Source: Phycisphaerales bacterium
GTDB lineage: Bacteria > Planctomycetota > Phycisphaerae > Phycisphaerales > SM1A02
Direction: 5' to 3'
Assembly (NCBI GenBank): GCA_029260575.1
Contig: JAJDDB010000027.1
Span: 188,501 to 252,500 of the forward strand
DNA length: 64,000 nucleotides
The position numbers were made by a program, and so were the translations under genes. Below, in pieces: positions 34,088 to 43,432 of this stretch; within the stretch, counting starts at the first letter, position 1; every line of letters starts with the position of its first letter. The notes beneath the pieces were generated by a model. The model saw only the letters and a list, made by a program, of their open reading frames with translations, did not search any database and had not been told where the DNA came from.

Positions 34088-34160
34088 GGCGAGGTAGCTC
34101 AGTTGGTAGAGCACCGCATTGAAAATGCGGGTGTCGGCGGTTCAAGTCCGCCTCTCGCCA
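34088..34160 (+). tRNA. trnF: tRNA-Phe (anticodon GAA)
   Basis: The acceptor stem is GGCGAGG/TCTCGCC with discriminator A. The anticodon stem CCGCA/TGCGG encloses TTGAAAA, giving GAA for Phe. The T-arm GGCGG/CCGCC encloses TTCAAGT. CCA is not encoded. Confidence 0.95.
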
Positions 34161-34166
34161 CTTCAC

Positions 34167-34201
34167 AAACGCCCGCGCCGGAACCTCGGCGCGGGCGTTT
34201 T
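34167..34201 (+). terminator. Terminator of tRNA-Phe
   Basis: A perfect 14-bp stem, AAACGCCCGCGCCG with CGGCGCGGGCGTTT, encloses GAACCT and ends in T residues. It begins seven bases after the tRNA and lies before the convergent MshEN gene, so it may serve both. Confidence 0.9.
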
Positions 34202-34232
34202 CATTGCGAGAATTCAGACCGGCTGACGCGAC

Positions 34233-34733
34233 TTACTGAAGCGCCGTCGGCACCGCCTGCAGATTGCCCGATCTTGCCAGCAGTCCCGGCGTCATGCCCG
34301 GCAGTGGATAGTGTAGTGTCAGCGCGCGACCAAGCGCTTCAGGTTCTGCCAGCACGAGATATGCCGGCTGCTCCAACACATTGCATGCGAATCGCAAGGC
34401 ACGCAGCAGATGACTTTGCAAGGTCGCAATCATCAGTTCATCGCCGTCGTATCGAATCGGAAGCACACAGAATTGCCACGCCTGTCGGCGCGTAACAGTC
34501 AATTGTGCAGAGGGATCATACTGTTCGGACTCGGGATCAATCACCGGCGTCAACCGTGCATACTGCTCAGACCACGCTGATTCAATGACCTCCGGATCGA
34601 GATTGAACATCTCTTCGCACAGAACACCGAATGGCCGGGCAGTTTGCACCTGCTGCGCGAGCACTGCATCAACCTGTTCCGAATTCAATACACCTTGTTC
34701 AATGAGCACCTGACCGATTCGTACTTCCTTCAT
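34233..34733 (-). CDS. Stand-alone type II secretion GspE N-terminal (MshEN-like) domain protein
   Basis: The 166 residues start with 'IGQVLIEQGVLNSEQVDAVL', the helix pair that opens the N-terminal domain of GspE/PilB/MshE ATPases. 'PFGVLCEEMFNLDPEVIESAW', 'TVTRRQAWQFCVLPI' and 'DELMIATLQ' follow. The second half is a degenerate continuation. No ATPase domain is present. Related MshEN domains bind cyclic-di-GMP, but I did not verify the nucleotide-binding RLGxxL/LGxxL motifs: 'IGQVL' is close, the others unclear. It could be a small regulator of a secretion or pilus system. Confidence 0.75.
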   Translation of the reverse strand: MKEVRIGQVLIEQGVLNSEQVDAVLAQQVQTARPFGVLCEEMFNLDPEVIESAWSEQYARLTPVIDPESEQYDPSAQLTVTRRQAWQFCVLPIRYDGDELMIATLQSHLLRALRFACNVLEQPAYLVLAEPEALGRALTLHYPLPGMTPGLLARSGNLQAVPTALQ

Positions 34734-35006
34734 AGCGACTGTCGCCTCCGGGCCTCCCGAGACAGCAGACGTATCGACAGGAATCTCATGGTCACTGCGA
34801 GAGTTCAGTCCAGTGCGAGAACTTGCCGGGCATTGTTCACGGATGTGACGTTTGGCCGATTATGGAAAGTCCCAGTGTCATGAAAGCAGTCTTCGGCTCT
34901 GCCCCAATCGCTACAACCCGTAGCTGCCGCACGTTCGGAGTTGTCAACCTTTCTCCCCATTGGTCAGCTCCCGGCCCACACGCACCGCTACCCTACGCAC
35001 TGCACC

Positions 35007-37694
35007 ATGCATGAACGGCTGCGAAAACTTCTCATGGATCGATGGGCACGGCTGGTCACCACCGCGCCTAAGACTACGATCGTGCTGGCAGTGTTACTTG
35101 CTGTGGCGTGTGTCCTGTCCACGTGGTGCTGGCTGGAATTTCGGCCTGATCGCAGCGATCTTGTCGATCGTGATCTCCCCTGGAACAGCCGCTACTTCGA
35201 TCATAAAGACAACTTCCCGAGGTGGAACGATCTGATCGTTGCGCTCGATGGCGATGCGGATGACGCGCGAGTCGATGAACTTGCCCGAAACCTCGCTGAT
35301 GCTCTGCGCGTCTCTGAACGAGTCGTGGCTGCTGACGCGGGTTATGACGCTGCGGAGGCTGGACCCCGGCTGTTTCGTATCGCGCCAGATCCTGAATTTG
35401 ATGAAACGCTTCAGAAACTGCGGTCATTGCGGCGACTCACGGAATCGGCACCAAACGCGAATGCAGCTCTGACTTATATGACCCGAGGCCTTCGTCCGGA
35501 TGCAGCCGGCGATGGTACAGGTGCAGCAAGTCTGCGCGATCTTCGCCAGGTGCTGCGGCCGTATCTTGAAGCAATCTTTGACAACGAGGTGTTCTTCACG
35601 TTGCTCAAAGTCGATCGGAGCCGATGGGTTCCGCTGCGCAGCGCGACTGGCCGCATTCGTTTCATCCGTGTGCAGTTCGCAACATCAGGCAATTCGCTGG
35701 ATGCAGTCGGCGACAATGTTTACTGGCTCCGCAATCAATTACGCGATACTGTGGCGGCGTCGGACCTGCCTGAAATCGAGTGGGGTGTGACCGGCATCCC
35801 CGCAATTGAAGCAGACGAAACAGCGCAGTCCATTCGCGATTCCACACGAGCATCCGTTCTCGCTTTTGTGTTGATCACTGTCCTGATGATTGTCGTCTTC
35901 CGCGGCATTGCAGTTCCGCTCATCGCAGCAGCAACATTGCTGATTGGGATTGCATGGAGTTTCGGGTGGTTGATGCTGTCGGTGGGGCATTTGCAACTGC
36001 TGTCGGTGGTCTTCACCGTGATTCTGCTCGGGATTGGAATCGATTTTGCGGTACATCTGATTGCCCGGTTGGAGCTGCTTCGTGATGCGTTTGACTCGTT
36101 ACCCCCAGCAATGAGCCGAGTCTTTCAGGGCATGGGGCCTGGCCTCATTACCGGCGCTCTGACAACAGCGGCAGCATTCGGCGTCACCGCCCTGACACGA
36201 TTTCGCGGTATGGCGGAAATGGGAATAATCGCAGCTGGTGGCATTATTCTGTGCCTGCTTGCTTCGTTTTGCGTCCTGCCCGCGTTGCTGAGCATCGCCG
36301 GCTGGAAGCGTGTGATCCGACATCGGCACGGCGGCGAAGAGGCGCACTTTGCGCACGGGCGCCTCGATAGCGTTGATCGGCATCCGTATCTCGCGCTGAC
36401 GATTGCCGCCGGCATCATTGCGTTGATGACGTGGCCGGCGACGCGCGTGCAGTATGACCCCAATGTTCTGAAACTCCAACCGCCCGGCATCGAATCCGTT
36501 CTCTGGGAGCGCCGCATTGTCGAAGATGACAATCGCAGCGCCTGGGCGGCTCTTGTCCATACTGATTCGAAGAACGCAGAGGATGTGGCCGATGCGCTGC
36601 GAGCACTGCCGGAAGTCGCAGAGGTCGGCGGGGTGGGTCGACTGTATCCGCCTGATCGACAGCGCCGTCGCGGGCAAATTGCAGCAGTTCGCAATCAGCA
36701 GTTTACGCCGATTGCTGTATCCACTGATCCGCAGAACATGATGGATCAACTGCTGGCAATTCAAGGTGGCTTGCGACTGACGCTTGATCTGCACGATCCT
36801 GATCCGCTTGCCAAGAAGGTGCTCGCCGACCTGCAACGGGCGCATATGAACTGGCTGCAGATGGACGATGCCGGCCGCAAAGCGACGCATGATCGTGTGG
36901 AGCAGGCGTACAGTGCTGCGCGGGCGCAACTGCAGCAATATCTCTCGACTGCGCTATTGCAGCAGCCGCTTACCGGCGATGACCTTCCCCCGCTGCTTCG
37001 CGAGTTATGGATCGGCAGTGATGGGCGATGGTTGATGGAGGTATATCCCGCTGAAGACGCGCGCGGTCGATCAATCCTGAACCCCGAAAGGCTTGGGAGG
37101 TTTATTGCTGCGCTGCGCACAGTTCGGCCTGATGTACTTGGCCCGCCGGTTCAAATCTATGAGTCAGGCGAACTCATCAAACGTGAATACCTGCGGGCTG
37201 CTGTATTTGCGCTGGGGGCAGTGCTGCTGATTCTGCTTCTGGATTTTCAGTCGCTTGTTGATGCGCTGTCAGCGATTGTCCCGGTAGCGATTGGTTTCCT
37301 GGGTGCGTTCGCGATGCTTGGCACGCTCGGCATGACTTTGAACTTTGCCAACATCATTGTGATGCCGCTGATATTCGGGATCGGCGTTGATGCAGGTGTG
37401 CATATGGTGCATCGCTGGCGTGTGGAGCCGCTGGGCCGACCGGCGGGTCTTTCGGGTGCGACCGGCCGCGGCATAACAATCACAATGTTGACGACGATGA
37501 TCGGCTTCGGGTGCATGCTGACGGCAGAACATCGCGGCATCCGATCGCTTGGCCTGGTGATGGTCAGTGGTCTTGCCGTTACGCTTGCAGCATGTTATTT
37601 CGTGCTGCCTGCCGTGCTTCGGCTGCGCACATCTCGTGATATGCGGGATTCCGCTGGCCCGGCGAGAGCAAGCGAAACTGGTGAAGATGGATGA
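35007..37694 (+). CDS. RND/MMPL-family exporter, hopanoid-transporter (HpnN)-like
   Basis: I chose ATG 35007 before the first membrane segment; upstream residues lack family resemblance, and 35034 is an alternative. The protein has about 895 residues and two halves, each with a membrane helix, a large periplasmic domain and five more helices. First half: 'TTIVLAVLLAVACVLSTW', later 'VLAFVLITVLMIVVFRG', 'LLGIGIDFAVHLIARLEL'. Second half: 'YLALTIAAGIIALMTWPA', 'VLLILLLDFQSLVDALSA', 'PLIFGIGVDAGVHMVHRW'. The GxGxDxxVH motif occurs in both. The early 'DLVDRDLPWNSRYFDHKDNFPRW' part is like HpnN, a hopanoid transporter. No hopanoid genes are adjacent, so the substrate is uncertain. Confidence 0.8.
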   Translation: MHERLRKLLMDRWARLVTTAPKTTIVLAVLLAVACVLSTWCWLEFRPDRSDLVDRDLPWNSRYFDHKDNFPRWNDLIVALDGDADDARVDELARNLADALRVSERVVAADAGYDAAEAGPRLFRIAPDPEFDETLQKLRSLRRLTESAPNANAALTYMTRGLRPDAAGDGTGAASLRDLRQVLRPYLEAIFDNEVFFTLLKVDRSRWVPLRSATGRIRFIRVQFATSGNSLDAVGDNVYWLRNQLRDTVAASDLPEIEWGVTGIPAIEADETAQSIRDSTRASVLAFVLITVLMIVVFRGIAVPLIAAATLLIGIAWSFGWLMLSVGHLQLLSVVFTVILLGIGIDFAVHLIARLELLRDAFDSLPPAMSRVFQGMGPGLITGALTTAAAFGVTALTRFRGMAEMGIIAAGGIILCLLASFCVLPALLSIAGWKRVIRHRHGGEEAHFAHGRLDSVDRHPYLALTIAAGIIALMTWPATRVQYDPNVLKLQPPGIESVLWERRIVEDDNRSAWAALVHTDSKNAEDVADALRALPEVAEVGGVGRLYPPDRQRRRGQIAAVRNQQFTPIAVSTDPQNMMDQLLAIQGGLRLTLDLHDPDPLAKKVLADLQRAHMNWLQMDDAGRKATHDRVEQAYSAARAQLQQYLSTALLQQPLTGDDLPPLLRELWIGSDGRWLMEVYPAEDARGRSILNPERLGRFIAALRTVRPDVLGPPVQIYESGELIKREYLRAAVFALGAVLLILLLDFQSLVDALSAIVPVAIGFLGAFAMLGTLGMTLNFANIIVMPLIFGIGVDAGVHMVHRWRVEPLGRPAGLSGATGRGITITMLTTMIGFGCMLTAEHRGIRSLGLVMVSGLAVTLAACYFVLPAVLRLRTSRDMRDSAGPARASETGEDG

Positions 37695-37993
37695 ACTGCG
37701 GGCACATCAAGAACCTTAATAGTGTGAATTCACAACCTCTGCGGCGACAAGAATGCCTCGCACACGCTGTCATGGCGGTTTGCGTATATTCACAAATGAA
37801 AAACCGTAGCACCCAGTGATTCGATGGTGTACGCTTCATCGAGGCGGACAAGCGATGGAGCAATGCCCTTCATCGTCCACCGGGTCGAGCAGGCACGTAT
37901 AAACCGAATCGAAAATGCCTGTCGTTCGCACCGCGGTAATGCATCAATTGATGCCAACTGTTCGCCGATTGAATACGACCACTCCCTACTCCA
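37695..37993. other. Intergenic stretch without an assured gene
   Basis: A 64-codon frame (37824-38018) ends inside the hairpin at 37994. It lacks a well-spaced ribosome-binding site and family resemblance. The stretch could instead give a small RNA ending at that hairpin. Confidence 0.35.
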
Positions 37994-38030
37994 GGCCTTC
38001 TTTGAAGTTCGCTTCTAGAAGGCCGTTTTT
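37994..38030 (+). terminator. Rho-independent terminator with no clear gene upstream
   Basis: GGCCTTCT pairs with AGAAGGCC, with an inner GAAG/CTTC around TTCG, followed by GTTTTT. It is 300 bases after the exporter gene, so it either ends that transcript late or belongs to an unannotated small RNA or gene. Confidence 0.75.
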
Positions 38031-38042
38031 GTGCGCTGTGGT

Positions 38043-39170
38043 TTACGCTTTAATGAGTTGTTCAGGATTCAGCGACTTCAGATCGTCTGTCACAAACTGG
38101 CCGTCGCGACGCACAAGTTCATCATCAAAGAACAGTTCGCCGCCGCCCCAGTCTGGCCGTTGAATCAACACGAGATCCCAGTGGATTTCTGAACGATTGC
38201 CGTTGTCCGCATCTTCGTATGCCCGGCCGGGAGTGAAATGTAGTGAACCTGCGATCTTCTCATCAAAGAGAATGTCTTTCATCGGCTTCGTAATCAGCGG
38301 ATGGAAACCGATCGCAAATTCGCCGACGTATCGCGCGCCGTCATCGGTGTCGAAGATGCCTTCGAGTTTGTCTGCGTTCTGATCCGCGGTCGCGCCCACG
38401 ATTTTGCCATCCTTGAATTCAAGGCGAACATTTTCAAAGCTCAGCCCGTTGTAAATCGTCGGCGTGTTGTAGTGAATCACGCCGTTGACGCTGTCGCGCA
38501 CCGGAGCGGTGAAACACTCACCATCGGGGATGTTGTGCGAACCGGTGCAGGGCACGACGGGAATATCTTGAATTGAGAATGACAGATCAGTATCGCCGTG
38601 CCCGGTGATGCGCACGCGGTTGGTTGCCTGCATGCGTTCGGCAAGTCGACCTGCCGCTTTCTTCATATTGACGTAATCCACAGTGCAGACGTCGAAGTAA
38701 AAATCTTCAAACTGTTCTGTGCTGACTTCGGCAAGTTGCGCCATGCTCGGCGTCGGCCAGCGCAGCACGCACCAGCGCGTATGGTTCACGCGCTGCTCGA
38801 AATGCACCGGTTTGGAATACAATCGCGCAACCTTCTGCATCTGTTCCTGCGAAACGTCAGAGGATTCGCTGACATTGTGCGCACCGCGGATTGCGATATA
38901 TGCATCCATCAGTTCCATACGGTGGCGATCAATGTCAGCCCAGACCTTGAGGTTGTCGTCGGCGGCGTCGATCTGTAGTTCGCGCATGATGCGCTGGTGC
39001 CGAGTTGCGATATGCGCGTGCGCTCCGGCTTTTCGGGCAGCGCGAATGATCGCAATTGCAATCGCATCAGGCGCATCGAATGTCTCGACCAGTACATGTT
39101 CACCAGCTTTCAGCCGCGTCGAATGGTTGATCAACACGTCCGCAAGTTTCGCCACTCGAGGGTCCATCAT
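38043..39170 (-). CDS. M29-family metallo-aminopeptidase
   Basis: I chose ATG 39170 because AAGGA lies 10 bases upstream; frames open to 39203. Family features are 'KLADVLINHSTRLKAGEHVLVE', 'HNIPDGECFTAPV' (Glu ligand), 'DGARYVGEFAIGFHP' and 'SLHFTPGRAYEDA', then 'RSEIHWDLVL'. These residues make the two-metal (Co/Zn) site of M29 (AmpS/AmpT/PepS-like) peptidases. It cleaves N-terminal residues from peptides in the cytoplasm. It is a lone gene. Confidence 0.92.
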   Translation of the reverse strand: MMDPRVAKLADVLINHSTRLKAGEHVLVETFDAPDAIAIAIIRAARKAGAHAHIATRHQRIMRELQIDAADDNLKVWADIDRHRMELMDAYIAIRGAHNVSESSDVSQEQMQKVARLYSKPVHFEQRVNHTRWCVLRWPTPSMAQLAEVSTEQFEDFYFDVCTVDYVNMKKAAGRLAERMQATNRVRITGHGDTDLSFSIQDIPVVPCTGSHNIPDGECFTAPVRDSVNGVIHYNTPTIYNGLSFENVRLEFKDGKIVGATADQNADKLEGIFDTDDGARYVGEFAIGFHPLITKPMKDILFDEKIAGSLHFTPGRAYEDADNGNRSEIHWDLVLIQRPDWGGGELFFDDELVRRDGQFVTDDLKSLNPEQLIKA

Positions 39171-39236
39171 CGCAATCGCATCCTTCTCGTCCGGAGACGT
39201 CAAAGATGGCGATTGTAGCGGCCCGCGTCGGGCGTG

Positions 39237-40235
39237 TTACCGCCCTGCTGTGTCGAACAGGTCCGTCAAACTGGATTCGATCGCCGGCGGAAGATCGACA
39301 TTCTCACGCAGATACAGCCGGCAGCTCAGCCGATCGGCATCCGGTTTGAAATCGAACCAGCCGGCGGCTTTGCAGTCCAGGTACTTCTTGTCATACCAGA
39401 AGCCGTCTGCATCGCGGCCGTGGGCAATGCGTTTGCCCGTGGGTGGGAAGCGGTCCCAACGTTCGACGTGACTGCCGAGCAGTGCCGATTCGAAATCAGT
39501 GATGTGGCTGTTGTCTTCGCCGCCTATGAGCACGACGTTGACAGCTGCGGGCATGAACTGCCTTGCTGCGCGGCGCATGAGTTTGCTGAGGCGCTGCGTC
39601 TGATCCACAAAACCGGTTGGTGTGCCGACGATGAGCCGCACATGCGGGCCTTCATAGGGCGCTTGAATGAGTACGCCGCCAAGTTCAGCGCCGGATTCAT
39701 CGCGAACGGTGTATTCATCGCCCACATGTCCCTGCTGAATGAATTGTGAGGCGGTGCGCACGAAGACCTGCATTTGTCGCTCGGTCAGGCGTTCCTGCCA
39801 GCGGACCTTGACTTCGAACGGCCGTTTAATGCCTTCGAGATAGCGCATCCGCGACGAGATCGTCGTGCCGTTACGTGCAGAACCGTGGGCGGTCAGTCGT
39901 TTGAGGTGCAGATACACCTTTCGGCCGCCGAGTTCGATTTCAAAGTCGCAGTGCTTGCCCTGTGGCGTTGAGACTTCAAATCGAAACGAAGTCTGGTGCT
40001 GCAGCAGATGCCGCGCGACCATCGCCTCGGCATAGGCGTCGAGGAAGTTCTTGGGATTCTCATGCGCAACAAGGCTTGCGTGCAGTTGTCCGAGCTGCGG
40101 GTGTGACTGCCACGTGCGAATCTGTCGTACAAGTTCCGGGTTCAGCCATTCGCTGAACCGTGACAGCCCGTCGGCAGCGCCGTTTGCATGTGTTCCGTTC
40201 GATCGATTTGTGCCGTTTGTGGATTGGTCGGTCAT
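39237..40235 (-). CDS. Conserved hypothetical protein, possible PD-(D/E)XK-type fold, coupled to hflX
   Basis: ATG 40235 overlaps the hflX stop by ATGA, so the gene is translated behind hflX. After an Asn/Thr/Gly-rich start (residues 1-30) comes 'NFLDAYAEAMVARHLLQHQ' and 'KHCDFEIELGGRKVYLHLKRL'. The D...E-x-x-K arrangement on adjacent strands resembles the PD-(D/E)XK nuclease core, with a preceding helix carrying a Glu. The middle has 'RLIVGTPTGFVDQTQRLSKLM' and 'AAVNVVLIGGEDNSHITDFESALLG'. I do not recognise a named family. Coupling with a ribosome-associated GTPase suggests an RNA- or stress-related role, which is a guess. Confidence 0.7.
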   Translation of the reverse strand: MTDQSTNGTNRSNGTHANGAADGLSRFSEWLNPELVRQIRTWQSHPQLGQLHASLVAHENPKNFLDAYAEAMVARHLLQHQTSFRFEVSTPQGKHCDFEIELGGRKVYLHLKRLTAHGSARNGTTISSRMRYLEGIKRPFEVKVRWQERLTERQMQVFVRTASQFIQQGHVGDEYTVRDESGAELGGVLIQAPYEGPHVRLIVGTPTGFVDQTQRLSKLMRRAARQFMPAAVNVVLIGGEDNSHITDFESALLGSHVERWDRFPPTGKRIAHGRDADGFWYDKKYLDCKAAGWFDFKPDADRLSCRLYLRENVDLPPAIESSLTDLFDTAGR

Positions 40236-41632
40236 GTGTACCAATGTCGCTCATGTGGTGGTTCGAGCGACGCGACCTCCGTGTCATCAATGTTCCACTG
40301 TTTCTTCAGCCCCTCCTGCGGTGGCTGACCGTTAATCGAGATGGATGCGCCCCGTGCGAGCAACTGCTGAACCTGCCGTCGGCCGATCCGCACGCGCAGA
40401 TGCGCATCCCCGTTGTCATATGCTCTTGAAAGCACATCTGTGCGCTGTTCAAGAAACGTCAAAGTTCTGCTGTCACTCAGCGGTGAAATGATCTCCACCT
40501 CTGCAATCGGGCCGAGCATGAATTCGCGTACACGATCCGTCAGCAATTCCACACCTTCGCCGGTGGCAGCTGAGATCGTAACCGCATCCGGATACCGATT
40601 CAGCCACGGCAGCAGATCGCGGCTGCGATCCAGTTGATCGACTTTGTTCAGGACCAGAAGCCGCGGCTGTGTTGTCGCGCCGATTTCATCAAGCGTGTCG
40701 TTTACGGTCGCAAGCTGCGGTGCGGCGCTGGAGTCTGCCACATCGACAACCACCAGCAGCACCTGCGCGTACACCGTTTCTTCCAGTGTGGACCTGAATG
40801 ATGCAACCAGGTGGTGCGGCAGGTCACGGATGAAACCGACCGTGTCGGACAACAGGACATCATTGCCGCCGCCGAGATCCCATTTCTCTATGCGCGTTGA
40901 AAGTGTTGCGAACAGTTTTCGATCAGCGAACGCGCCGCCGCCTGCGGTCAATCGATTGAAGAGCGTGCTCTTGCCCGCATTCGTATAACCGACGAGCCCG
41001 ACGGTAAAGTGGTCGATGTTGCGATTTGCAACCTGACGCACCTTGCGCTGTTCGATTTCAGCAAGTTCATCACGCAGTCGTTTCAAACGGCGCTGCACGA
41101 GCCGGCGGTCGATTTCAATTTGCTTTTCACCTGGTCCGCGTGTGCCGATGCCAATGGGCGCGCCGCCGACCACCTGGCCGAGGTGATCCCACATCGCGCG
41201 CAGCCGTGGGTATGTGTATTCGAGTTGGGCCATCTCCACCTGCAGCTTGGCTGCATGCGTTGTCGCGCGGTTCGCGAAGATGTCCAGAATCAATTCGCTG
41301 CGATCAATGATCTTGCGTTCGATAACAAGTTCCAGCCCACGCACCTGCGCAGGGGTCAGATCATTGTCGAAGATGACCAGCGTGGCGCCGACCTGCTCGC
41401 ACAACAGACGCAACTCCTCGACCTTGCCCTTGCCAAGGTAAGTGGACGCGCGCGGTTTGTTCATTTTCTGGATCAGTGTCCCGACGATCGCAGCGCCGGC
41501 CGTTTCGGTCAGGGCCGTGATCTCCCGGAAAGGATCTTCGTTGGTGTCGCGTCGACCGGTGGGCTGCACGCAGACCAAGACAGCCTGCTCTGCTGCGACT
41601 TTGAGATGTTCGCGTTGAATACTCGTCGTCAA
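40232..41632 (-). CDS. hflX: Ribosome-associated GTPase HflX
   Basis: HflX splits stalled ribosomes under stress. The N-terminal domain has 'GTLIQKMNKPRASTYLGKGKVEELR' and 'VIFDNDLTPAQVRGLE', and the helical linker ends 'GIGTRGPGEKQIEIDRR'. The G domain has 'GLVGYTNAGKSTLFNRL' (G1), 'LSDTVGFIRDLP' (G3) and 'LVLNKVDQLD' (G4). The start is uncertain: no ATG fits, so I give TTG 41632; a GTG slightly upstream in the same frame is possible. Downstream it overlaps the hypothetical gene at 39237-40235 by four bases. Confidence 0.92.
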   Translation of the reverse strand: MTTSIQREHLKVAAEQAVLVCVQPTGRRDTNEDPFREITALTETAGAAIVGTLIQKMNKPRASTYLGKGKVEELRLLCEQVGATLVIFDNDLTPAQVRGLELVIERKIIDRSELILDIFANRATTHAAKLQVEMAQLEYTYPRLRAMWDHLGQVVGGAPIGIGTRGPGEKQIEIDRRLVQRRLKRLRDELAEIEQRKVRQVANRNIDHFTVGLVGYTNAGKSTLFNRLTAGGGAFADRKLFATLSTRIEKWDLGGGNDVLLSDTVGFIRDLPHHLVASFRSTLEETVYAQVLLVVVDVADSSAAPQLATVNDTLDEIGATTQPRLLVLNKVDQLDRSRDLLPWLNRYPDAVTISAATGEGVELLTDRVREFMLGPIAEVEIISPLSDSRTLTFLEQRTDVLSRAYDNGDAHLRVRIGRRQVQQLLARGASISINGQPPQEGLKKQWNIDDTEVASLEPPHERHWYT

Positions 41633-41809
41633 GCTCCGCGAAGGCCACACGAATACGAATGTGCGGCAGACACATTTGATTGTAGACCCAGATTCGCCCA
41701 AGCCCAGTGAATGTCCAGCAGATGGCAGCCAGACCTGCTGATGGCCTTCGGACGGTCTATCATCCGCAGATCGCCCCATTTGCAATCTGCCTTTGCCCGG
41801 AGCTCAATC

Positions 41810-43432
41810 GTGCGTCTGAAATCCATTGTTGGTCCGTCTCTGTTGATCGTCCTGTCGGCTGCGGTTCTGGTGCAGCTTCCGGTGGCCATTGCCCAGCGGG
41901 CAAGCGGCACTGGTTTTATCGACCCCATCATTGATGTTCGTCGCATTCTGCTGGATGAATTTGTCCGTGAGCCGGATGAACAGCAGATGCGGACCGCTGC
42001 ACTTCGCGCCATGGCCGCCGCTGTGGACGATCCGTACACCGTGTATGTGCCTCCGGAAGCCCAGCGCGACTTCGAAAAAGACATCAGCGGCACCTACGTC
42101 GGCATCGGCGCGGAAGTGAACATCATCGACGACCGGCTGACCATTATCACCCCGATGCAAGACTCGCCGGCGCTGGACGCAGGCGTCCGCGCGGGTGATG
42201 TCGTCCTCACCATCGAAAGCACATCAACAGAAGGTCTGACTGTGGAGGAGAGCATCGATCTGCTGCTCGGTGAACCGGAAACGACGGTCACGATTCTCGT
42301 TCGGCATACCGACGGCACTGAAGAATCGCTGAACATCGTGCGCAGGCGGATCATTACCAAGACAGTGCGCGGTTTGCGGCGCCGCGGGGAAACCTGGGAC
42401 TACTGCGTTGATGAAAAGCTGAAACTCTTTTATGTCCGCGTTTCACAATTCAACCGATCGACCGGCGGCGAACTGCGCGCGCTCATGGATCAACTGCAAC
42501 TGGAAGGTCTGAACGGCCTCGTGCTCGATCTGCGCGATGATCCCGGCGGCGCGCTGAGCGCAGCGACAGAAGTAGCTGATCTTTTCCTCGATTCCGGCCT
42601 CATAGTTTCCGTCAAGGGACGCGACCCATCGAATCAGGAATCTTTGTACGCACGTGCAGAAGGCACGTTGCCGGACTTTCCGATGGTCGTGGTGGTCAAC
42701 GGTCGTTCCGCCTCAGCAAGTGAAATCGTCGCTGGCGCGTTGCAGGATCACGGCCGGGCCAAAGTGCTTGGAACGAGAACATTCGGCAAAGGCTCCGTGC
42801 AACATGTTCGCCCTCTGCCGTTTGACAACGGCACTATCAAATACACGGCGGCGCAGTACTTCCTGCCCAGTGGTCGAAACCTCAATCGAATGTCCGACAG
42901 CCTTGTGTGGGGCGTCGATCCGGACCCGGGGATGGTCGTTCCTATGAATGATGAGCTGTACCTGCAGATGCTGACTGCCAGGCGTGAATTCGAGATCATC
43001 GAACAGCCCAACGGCGACATTGCCCTGTGCGCTGACCCGGAGTGGATTCGTTCCAACATTCTTGATGAACAACTGGCGGCTGCGCTCGAAGCGCTGCAGA
43101 TGCGCGTGCGCGACGACAACTGGCCGAACTACGGCGATTCGGATCCGACACTGGTCGAACTTGATGAGGAGCTGCAACGCCTCTCCGGCCGTCGTGCTGC
43201 GTATCTGGAACAGCTTGAAGCAATTGAAGACCGCATGCAGGAATTGCAGTCGCTTGCGGAATCGGCCGGCGATGTGCCGCTGCTGCCGAGCGAGGTTGAT
43301 CTGACTGGCGGCATTATCGCGCTGCGCGATCGGTATGGTAATCCAATCGGTCGATTCGAGATCCGAGGCGGCAATGTGGAGCTGGCTCTGCAAACATTGC
43401 GGCTGCAGACGTTGCCGATTGATGATGAATAA
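41810..43432 (+). CDS. Carboxy-terminal processing peptidase (S41, CtpA-like)
   Basis: I chose GTG 41810 because GGAG lies seven bases upstream and a signal/anchor segment starts there ('LLIVLSAAVLVQLPVAIAQ'). A PDZ domain covers about residues 80-165 ('GTYVGIGAEVNII', 'SPALDAGVRAGDVVLTIES'). The S41 core follows, with 'LVLDLRDDPGGALSAATEVA', the catalytic Ser in 'NGRSASASEIVAGAL' and the Lys in 'TFGKGSVQHV'. A coiled C-terminal part ('ELQRLSGRRAAYLEQLEAIE') extends the protein. It degrades or trims exported proteins. Its stop overlaps the start of tsaD. Confidence 0.92.
   Translation: MRLKSIVGPSLLIVLSAAVLVQLPVAIAQRASGTGFIDPIIDVRRILLDEFVREPDEQQMRTAALRAMAAAVDDPYTVYVPPEAQRDFEKDISGTYVGIGAEVNIIDDRLTIITPMQDSPALDAGVRAGDVVLTIESTSTEGLTVEESIDLLLGEPETTVTILVRHTDGTEESLNIVRRRIITKTVRGLRRRGETWDYCVDEKLKLFYVRVSQFNRSTGGELRALMDQLQLEGLNGLVLDLRDDPGGALSAATEVADLFLDSGLIVSVKGRDPSNQESLYARAEGTLPDFPMVVVVNGRSASASEIVAGALQDHGRAKVLGTRTFGKGSVQHVRPLPFDNGTIKYTAAQYFLPSGRNLNRMSDSLVWGVDPDPGMVVPMNDELYLQMLTARREFEIIEQPNGDIALCADPEWIRSNILDEQLAAALEALQMRVRDDNWPNYGDSDPTLVELDEELQRLSGRRAAYLEQLEAIEDRMQELQSLAESAGDVPLLPSEVDLTGGIIALRDRYGNPIGRFEIRGGNVELALQTLRLQTLPIDDE

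Noticed and set aside
37824-38018. 64-codon gene
   Set aside because: No well-spaced ribosome-binding site and no family resemblance; the stop lies inside a terminator hairpin, so a small RNA is as likely.
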